Both the position numbers and the translations under genes were made by a program. DNA of 19,683 nt from CAZYPH01 sp964649095 (GTDB lineage Bacteria > Bdellovibrionota > UBA1018 > UBA923). Shown here one piece after another: positions 16,501 through 19,683 of this stretch. The stretch is from the NCBI GenBank assembly GCA_964649095.1, contig CAZYPH010000035.1, positions 1 to 19,683 on the forward strand. Direction: 5' to 3'. Below the pieces are notes generated by a model. The model was not told the DNA's origin and did no database searches. It saw only the letters and a program-made list of their open reading frames with translations. Numbering within the stretch: position 1 is the stretch's first letter; each line of letters starts with the position of its first letter.

Positions 16501-16650
16501 ACGGTCGAAAATGCAGGCGCTATTTTGAGCGAACATCTAAAAAGTATGATGGGCGATGCGCCTTTTTGTAACTCGTGTGGGCACACCACAGTGCGCAACG
16601 GTGCCTGTTATCGTTGTTTGAACTGCGGTAATTCGATGGGCTGCTCTTGA
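13501..16650 (+). CDS. nrdJ: Adenosylcobalamin-dependent (class II) ribonucleoside-diphosphate reductase
   Basis: Reduces ribonucleotides to deoxyribonucleotides using a B12-derived thiyl radical, with no oxygen requirement and no separate radical subunit. The 1049-aa length fits the long NrdJ type. Seen in order: FNSPVWFNCG (161-170), CSACFIQS with redox C205/C208, FKYGSGTGSN, NGSNPCSE with the radical C414 and E416, TACNLASVNL with C425, and LAPTGTIGLL. A Ser/Thr/Ala-rich linker (about 835-862) leads to a TSCPD domain (about 864-980), and the C-terminal cysteine cluster has C1023, C1026, C1036, C1039, C1042 and C1048, which likely re-reduces the active site or binds zinc. The frame can open at TTG 13450, but ATG 13501 has AGGAG at the right distance and is preferred. 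The N-terminal 30 residues are polar and Lys/Thr-rich. The end overlaps the flavoprotein start. Confidence 0.97.
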   Translation: MPLTAEITSSSQKKSKKPTTRNPQPTQTSLPGLARGLKIERRYTQPGQHPFSEVVWEKRRSVISNPDGSIVFEMNDAEVPAFWSQLATDIAVSKYFRRAGVPNDLSNGTGREHSVKQLITRVARTLRRSGERLGGYFKTDADADAFEAELTHLLLHQKLAFNSPVWFNCGLYEEYGIKGTGGNFYWNPQTDRIEETQNAYEHPQCSACFIQSVSDDLMSIFDLAKNEARIFKYGSGTGSNFSKIRGAMEKLSGGGLSSGLMSFLEVLDRGAGATKSGGTTRRAAKMVVLDADHPEIEDFINWKLREEKKVAALIQGGYSSDFNGDAYRTVAGQNSNNSIRVTDTFMRAVETDGDWETTYRTNGAVHKRYKARDLWGQISHAAWACADPGLQFDTTINDWHTSSNTDRINGSNPCSEYMFLDDTACNLASVNLLKFLGNDGVFDIDGYQHACRISTIAQEIAVDYSSYPTQRIAQNSHDYRPLGLGYANLGTLLMVQGIPYDSDAGRAWCGALTAIMTGTAYSTSAQMASQKGAFAGYAKNKEPMLRVIKKHRAAVQDIAVSDALPKSLSEAAQGAWDEALALGEQFGYRNAQTTVLAPTGTIGLLMDCDTTGVEPDFSLVKFKKLAGGGYFKIVNQSIPSALKYLGYGEQQAAQIVEFAMGTLRFEKDRTSGVAVNVESLKARGLSAADIKKAEAALPTVFTLEQAFSASVLGEGKSLQTLGYSEKEIAEANLVICGRSTVEGAPHLKAEHLPVFDCANKCGAMGTRSIAPMGHIRMMGAAQPFLSGAISKTVNLPNEATVEQVAEVYFESWKLGLKAVALYRDGCKLSQPLSSSSKASGASTSEQTTATPQVRRRLPKKRAGFTIEAKVAGHKVYLRTGEYDDGTLGEIFIDMHKEGAAFRSMLNCLAISVSLGLQHGVPLEEFVDVFTFTRFEPQGMVDHPNIKSATSVVDFVFRALGMEYLGRTDFVHVKPLDEPVKVTASRELTTNNAANNSTANDTVENAGAILSEHLKSMMGDAPFCNSCGHTTVRNGACYRCLNCGNSMGCS

Positions 16651-17930
16651 CCAAAAAACGGATAGCGATTGTAGGCGCCGGGCCTGCTGGGTTGATGTGC
16701 GCATGGCGCTTAGCCCAGCGGGTGCCGGAGGCCGAAATATCTTTATTTGAAGCCTCAAGTAGTCTTGGCCGTAAAATTTTAATTGCGGGTGCCAGTGGGT
16801 TGAACGTCGCCCCGGGTTTAGATGTTTCTTCAACAACGTATCAAGGCCCCAGGCATTTTGTGGAGGGATACGACCTTACAAAACTGAGCCCAGCCCAACA
16901 GACGGCGTTTCAAGCGGTTTTAAATTATTTTTCCATCCCCCACTGGATTGCGTTTATCGAACGACTTGGGTTTAGGCATTTTTTTGGTTCCAGTGGTCGT
17001 TATTTTTTAGAAGATAAAAAGGCGGCACGTTTTATAGCAGCATGGGTTCAGGCGTTGGGACGTAACGTAACTGTTTTCAAAAACACTGTTGTCTCCAACC
17101 TAACAGCGACTAAACATGCGGTAGGCACGCACTCTGAGTACGTTCTGGAATATAAAAACTCCGAAAATACGCTGGCCGCCACGCAGAGTCTATTTGACTG
17201 GGTGGTGTTAGCTACCGGTGGGAAAAGCTACTTGCCTAGTATATTAAAGGCGGTTTCTGAGAACCCGATCGAATACGCATTAAAAAAACAAAATATACCA
17301 TTTTCTAAATATGAACCATCGAATATTGGTTTTGAAGTAAGCTGGCCAAAAAGTTTTTTGAACGAAATTGGCGGACGTACACCTTTAAAAAATGTGCTCT
17401 GCACTAGTGCTCTAGGTAGTCGCCGTGGAGATATACTAATTACTGAATATGGTGTTGAGGGCACGCCCATTTATACCATCGGTACACCGGGCCCATTAAG
17501 TTTAGATCTCTTTCCAGACCTTTCCATCGAGCAGTTGCAGTACAAACTAAGTCGCGGGTCAGAAAAACGGGCGTTTCTACGCCAAGCTAAAAAGACTCTT
17601 CATTTAGACCCTGTTCGAGAGGCTCTATTGTTTCATTGTGTTTTAGATGGTTTTGCCAATGGAGATGGCTCGCCGATTAACGCAACTACGTTAAAAGCCT
17701 TTCAATTGCCGCTGCACGCGCCTCGCCCGATCGACGAAGCCATTTCGACGTCGGGTGGGTTAGTTTTTGAAAATCTGGGTTCTGATTTTCAACTGCAGCG
17801 CCTGCCTAATTGTTATGCGATTGGTGAAATGCTTGATTTCGATGCCATAACTGGCGGTTTTTGGCTGCATGCTTGTGTGGCCCAGGGGTATTTTGTGGCC
17901 GATCAGATTGCTGAAAAGCTGCTGAAATGA
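16647..17930 (+). CDS. TIGR03862/HI0933-like FAD-dependent flavoprotein (427 aa)
   Basis: The N-terminus IAIVGAGPAGLM (G10, G12, G15) is a dinucleotide-binding motif, followed by the acidic end of strand 2 (SLFEAS). GRKILIAGASGLNV (about 42-55) corresponds to the GRK-h-x-h-x-G-x-G-G/S-x-N block of this family. VVLATGGKSYLP is the second FAD contact, and the C-terminal GEMLDFDAITGGFWLHACVAQG is the family-defining flavin and dimer region. The family is uncharacterised biochemically; related HI0933/BaiN proteins act as oxidoreductases. The TTG start at 16647 overlaps the nrdJ TGA as TTGA. It must be the start or close to it, because the next ATG would remove the FAD motif. The ribosome binding site is weak, so translation probably depends on coupling with nrdJ. 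Cytoplasmic. Confidence 0.88.
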   Translation: MTKKRIAIVGAGPAGLMCAWRLAQRVPEAEISLFEASSSLGRKILIAGASGLNVAPGLDVSSTTYQGPRHFVEGYDLTKLSPAQQTAFQAVLNYFSIPHWIAFIERLGFRHFFGSSGRYFLEDKKAARFIAAWVQALGRNVTVFKNTVVSNLTATKHAVGTHSEYVLEYKNSENTLAATQSLFDWVVLATGGKSYLPSILKAVSENPIEYALKKQNIPFSKYEPSNIGFEVSWPKSFLNEIGGRTPLKNVLCTSALGSRRGDILITEYGVEGTPIYTIGTPGPLSLDLFPDLSIEQLQYKLSRGSEKRAFLRQAKKTLHLDPVREALLFHCVLDGFANGDGSPINATTLKAFQLPLHAPRPIDEAISTSGGLVFENLGSDFQLQRLPNCYAIGEMLDFDAITGGFWLHACVAQGYFVADQIAEKLLK

Positions 17931-17934
17931 GATA

Positions 17935-17952
17935 CCTAAAACTATATTTAGG
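17935..17952 (+). promoter_or_regulatory. Small inverted repeat covering the ribosome binding site of the aldehyde dehydrogenase gene
   Basis: CCTAAA (17935-17940) pairs with TTTAGG (17947-17952) across a 6-nt loop. The right arm contains the start of the AGGAGA Shine-Dalgarno (17950-17955), which lies 9 nt before ATG 17965. Folding would hide the ribosome binding site, though six mostly A-U pairs are weak. It begins 4 nt after the flavoprotein stop, so co-transcription is likely. The loop region shares AAAACTATAT with the left arm of the repeat at 12287. Confidence 0.4.
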
Positions 17953-17964
17953 AGACACGATTTT

Positions 17965-19683
17965 ATGACAAATGTTTTGAGTAATTCTGGCGCTACGGTG
18001 CGGGCAGAAAAAAAACAGCCTGCTTGGTTTGAAAAAGCACAAACCGGTGTGCGGACTTTTTTAGAAAACGCTCAGGTTGGTTTAGATCCTCTGGGAGTTG
18101 TGTATGAAGAACGTCGAAAATCGTACTCCTTATTTACTGAGCCTATGTCGGATGCCCAAATCGAGGGCCTTCGTAGATATATTTTTTGCTATGACCAACT
18201 GCCCCGTGTGCAAGGTGATGCACCCGTAAAAACCTATAATTTGATCGCCGGTGAGTGGCGTGGTGCGGCCCAGACGGCCAAAATGCCGGCGTTGTTTGAT
18301 CGGCGTGTGATTTTATCAGAAATGCCTGATTCTCAGGCCGACGCCGTGCAGGCGGCCCTAGATTGCGCCTACAACCATTGGCAAAGTTTGCAGTGGGCCG
18401 ATGACACGTTGGCGTATCGCAAACATGTTGTGAAAAATTTTTCGCGCATGATGGCCTACTTTTATGACGAATTGATCGAAGAAATTCGCACCGTTATTCC
18501 AAAAACAAAATTAGAAGCCGACAAAGATTTTTGGGAAGGCAAACGCGCAGCCGATCACCTTGAAGGTTCGGCCGAGCGTGCTATGTGCGGCGAGCTGCTA
18601 CCGACCATGGTAGAAGGCCACACGTATTGGAAACACTCGCAGTTGCCGGCAGGAGTGGCAGCTATTTTTACACCAATGAATTTTATTTATGGCATTCCGG
18701 TCATACAGATTATTGGGGCTTATTTATCGGGCGCCCCGTTTGTATTTAAAGGGCATCCGTTCGGGACTATTTGCAACACCACAATGATGCGTATGTTGTT
18801 AGCAGCAGGTGCTGACCCACGTTGCGTGCAAAAAATTGAAGGTTTTGGGAAGGGCATTGAAAGCCTGGTGCATGATAAACGTGTGGCGGTAGTGAGTATT
18901 ACTGGATCTGATGAAACCGCCGCCCATATGCAGAAGTTACGTGGTGTGCGCCCTGTAAAGTTTGAAGGTGGTGGATGTAATTGGGCCTATATCGATTCTA
19001 ACTTCAGCGAAGACGATCTAAAAAAGATCGCCGTGCGTTTGGCGTATTCTAAGCTAGGATTTTCAAGCCATAAGTGCACAACGCTGCATGGCATTGCGGC
19101 TTCGCAAGACGTCTTAGCAAAGTTATTGCCGTTGATCTCGCGCGAGATGGACGAGTGGAAAGTGGCCAACCCGGCTTTTGTTCCGCACGATGTCACGAAA
19201 GTAGTCGGGCCTTGTATGGTGCACCGTGCTCGTACAGCGCAAGAGATTCAAGATGGCGCCTCGAAGTGTGGTGCTAGCGTTTTCAGAAAGGGTGGTCGTG
19301 TGTCCAATTCTGAATACGCCGAGTATGCCGAGGTCATTGCACCCATTATTTTGAGCGGTGTAAAACCAGGCATGACGGTCGATGTCGATTGGGATGGTCG
19401 TGGACAACGTGCGGTCGATCTCATGACCACAGAATTTTTTATGCCCATTCTTGTGGCGTCTGAGATGAAGTCGATCGAAGAGTTTTTAAAATTCTGTTTA
19501 ATTACCAACCCTCATGATTTGGCCGTGAGCATTTGGAGTCGTAACGACGCCCTATTAGCGCGTGCCCGTAAGGTTTTGGGCGGTATGTTGAAAGAAAATG
19601 ATGGCACCGATTCGGCGTTAGAATGGGAAGAATTCGGGGCCAGTGGTGTGGGTACCAGCGGAAATATGGGTGTCTGTAACCCA
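17965..19683 (+). CDS. Aldehyde dehydrogenase superfamily protein, C-terminal end outside window (573 codons present)
   Basis: The frame is open from ATG 17965 to the last base, without stops. The superfamily is clear from catalytic features in order: N239 in FTPMNF (the P-W-N-F-x equivalent), K262 in FVFKGHP, a TGSDE turn (314-318), the general base E334 in FEGGG, and the nucleophile C371 in SSHKCTT. Spacing between Glu and Cys (37) is near the usual 34. The N-terminal part is about 70 residues longer than in standard enzymes, with a charged region before NLIAGEW. Several consensus positions differ: FEGGGCN instead of LELGGK-x-P, and KGHPFG instead of KPS. I cannot name a substrate class. 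An NAD(P)-dependent oxidation of an aldehyde to an acid or acyl-CoA is expected. ATG is supported by AGGAGA 9 nt upstream. It starts 34 nt after the flavoprotein. Confidence 0.88.
   Translation, partial: MTNVLSNSGATVRAEKKQPAWFEKAQTGVRTFLENAQVGLDPLGVVYEERRKSYSLFTEPMSDAQIEGLRRYIFCYDQLPRVQGDAPVKTYNLIAGEWRGAAQTAKMPALFDRRVILSEMPDSQADAVQAALDCAYNHWQSLQWADDTLAYRKHVVKNFSRMMAYFYDELIEEIRTVIPKTKLEADKDFWEGKRAADHLEGSAERAMCGELLPTMVEGHTYWKHSQLPAGVAAIFTPMNFIYGIPVIQIIGAYLSGAPFVFKGHPFGTICNTTMMRMLLAAGADPRCVQKIEGFGKGIESLVHDKRVAVVSITGSDETAAHMQKLRGVRPVKFEGGGCNWAYIDSNFSEDDLKKIAVRLAYSKLGFSSHKCTTLHGIAASQDVLAKLLPLISREMDEWKVANPAFVPHDVTKVVGPCMVHRARTAQEIQDGASKCGASVFRKGGRVSNSEYAEYAEVIAPIILSGVKPGMTVDVDWDGRGQRAVDLMTTEFFMPILVASEMKSIEEFLKFCLITNPHDLAVSIWSRNDALLARARKVLGGMLKENDGTDSALEWEEFGASGVGTSGNMGVCNP

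Noticed and set aside
16125..16598. 157-codon open frame on the minus strand
   Set aside because: It is antisense to the conserved TSCPD and C-terminal region of nrdJ and shows no recognisable domain.

Overview
The window reads as a gene-dense stretch of a Gram-negative bacterial chromosome with mid GC content. It has no rRNA, tRNA, CRISPR array or insertion sequence that I can recognise. The mix of genes would fit a Bdellovibrionota-like heterotroph, possibly predatory: very large exported proteins of unknown family, a B12-dependent ribonucleotide reductase, 4-hydroxyphenylpyruvate dioxygenase, and a DUF192 protein. That placement is inference from gene content, not from a marker gene.

Layout. 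(1) 1-462: the 3' end of a phosphonate/phosphate-type ABC substrate-binding protein. (2) 578-8073: an 'exported orphan' block. One 659-aa signal-peptide protein on the + strand converges, 5 nt apart, on a three-gene minus-strand group. That group runs from a 1000-aa secreted protein, to a 691-aa membrane/coiled-coil protein, to a 136-aa cysteine-containing periplasmic protein. (3) 8171-12155: a tight six-gene minus-strand operon. In transcription order it encodes a degenerate metallophosphoesterase-like protein, a DUF192 protein, a hotdog thioesterase-like protein, HPPD, glutaredoxin and an alpha/beta hydrolase, with overlaps or gaps of only a few bases at each junction. (4) 12156-12366: a divergent regulatory region with a perfect 13-bp inverted repeat. 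(5) 12367-13296: a DUF2090 aldolase-like gene broken by one in-frame TAG. (6) 13501-17930: nrdJ, then a TIGR03862-type flavoprotein translationally coupled through a TTGA overlap. (7) 17965 to the window end: an aldehyde dehydrogenase superfamily gene cut by the window edge.

How the genes may work together. The operon at 8171-12155 joins aromatic amino acid breakdown (HPPD makes homogentisate) with thiol redox and ester/thioester hydrolysis genes, but no homogentisate dioxygenase is present here. NrdJ supplies deoxyribonucleotides and needs adenosylcobalamin.

The most unusual candidate is the 1000-aa exported protein at 5071-8073. Its N-terminal part carries two HVTV motifs in a spacing and strand context like the 2H phosphoesterase fold. 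Its middle carries an SS...SDID pattern and a later strand Asp, like the polymerase-beta nucleotidyltransferase fold. If both hold, it is an exported enzyme that could both make and break phosphodiester or nucleotide bonds, encoded beside exported membrane proteins of unknown family. This is read from motifs by eye and needs structure-based checking.
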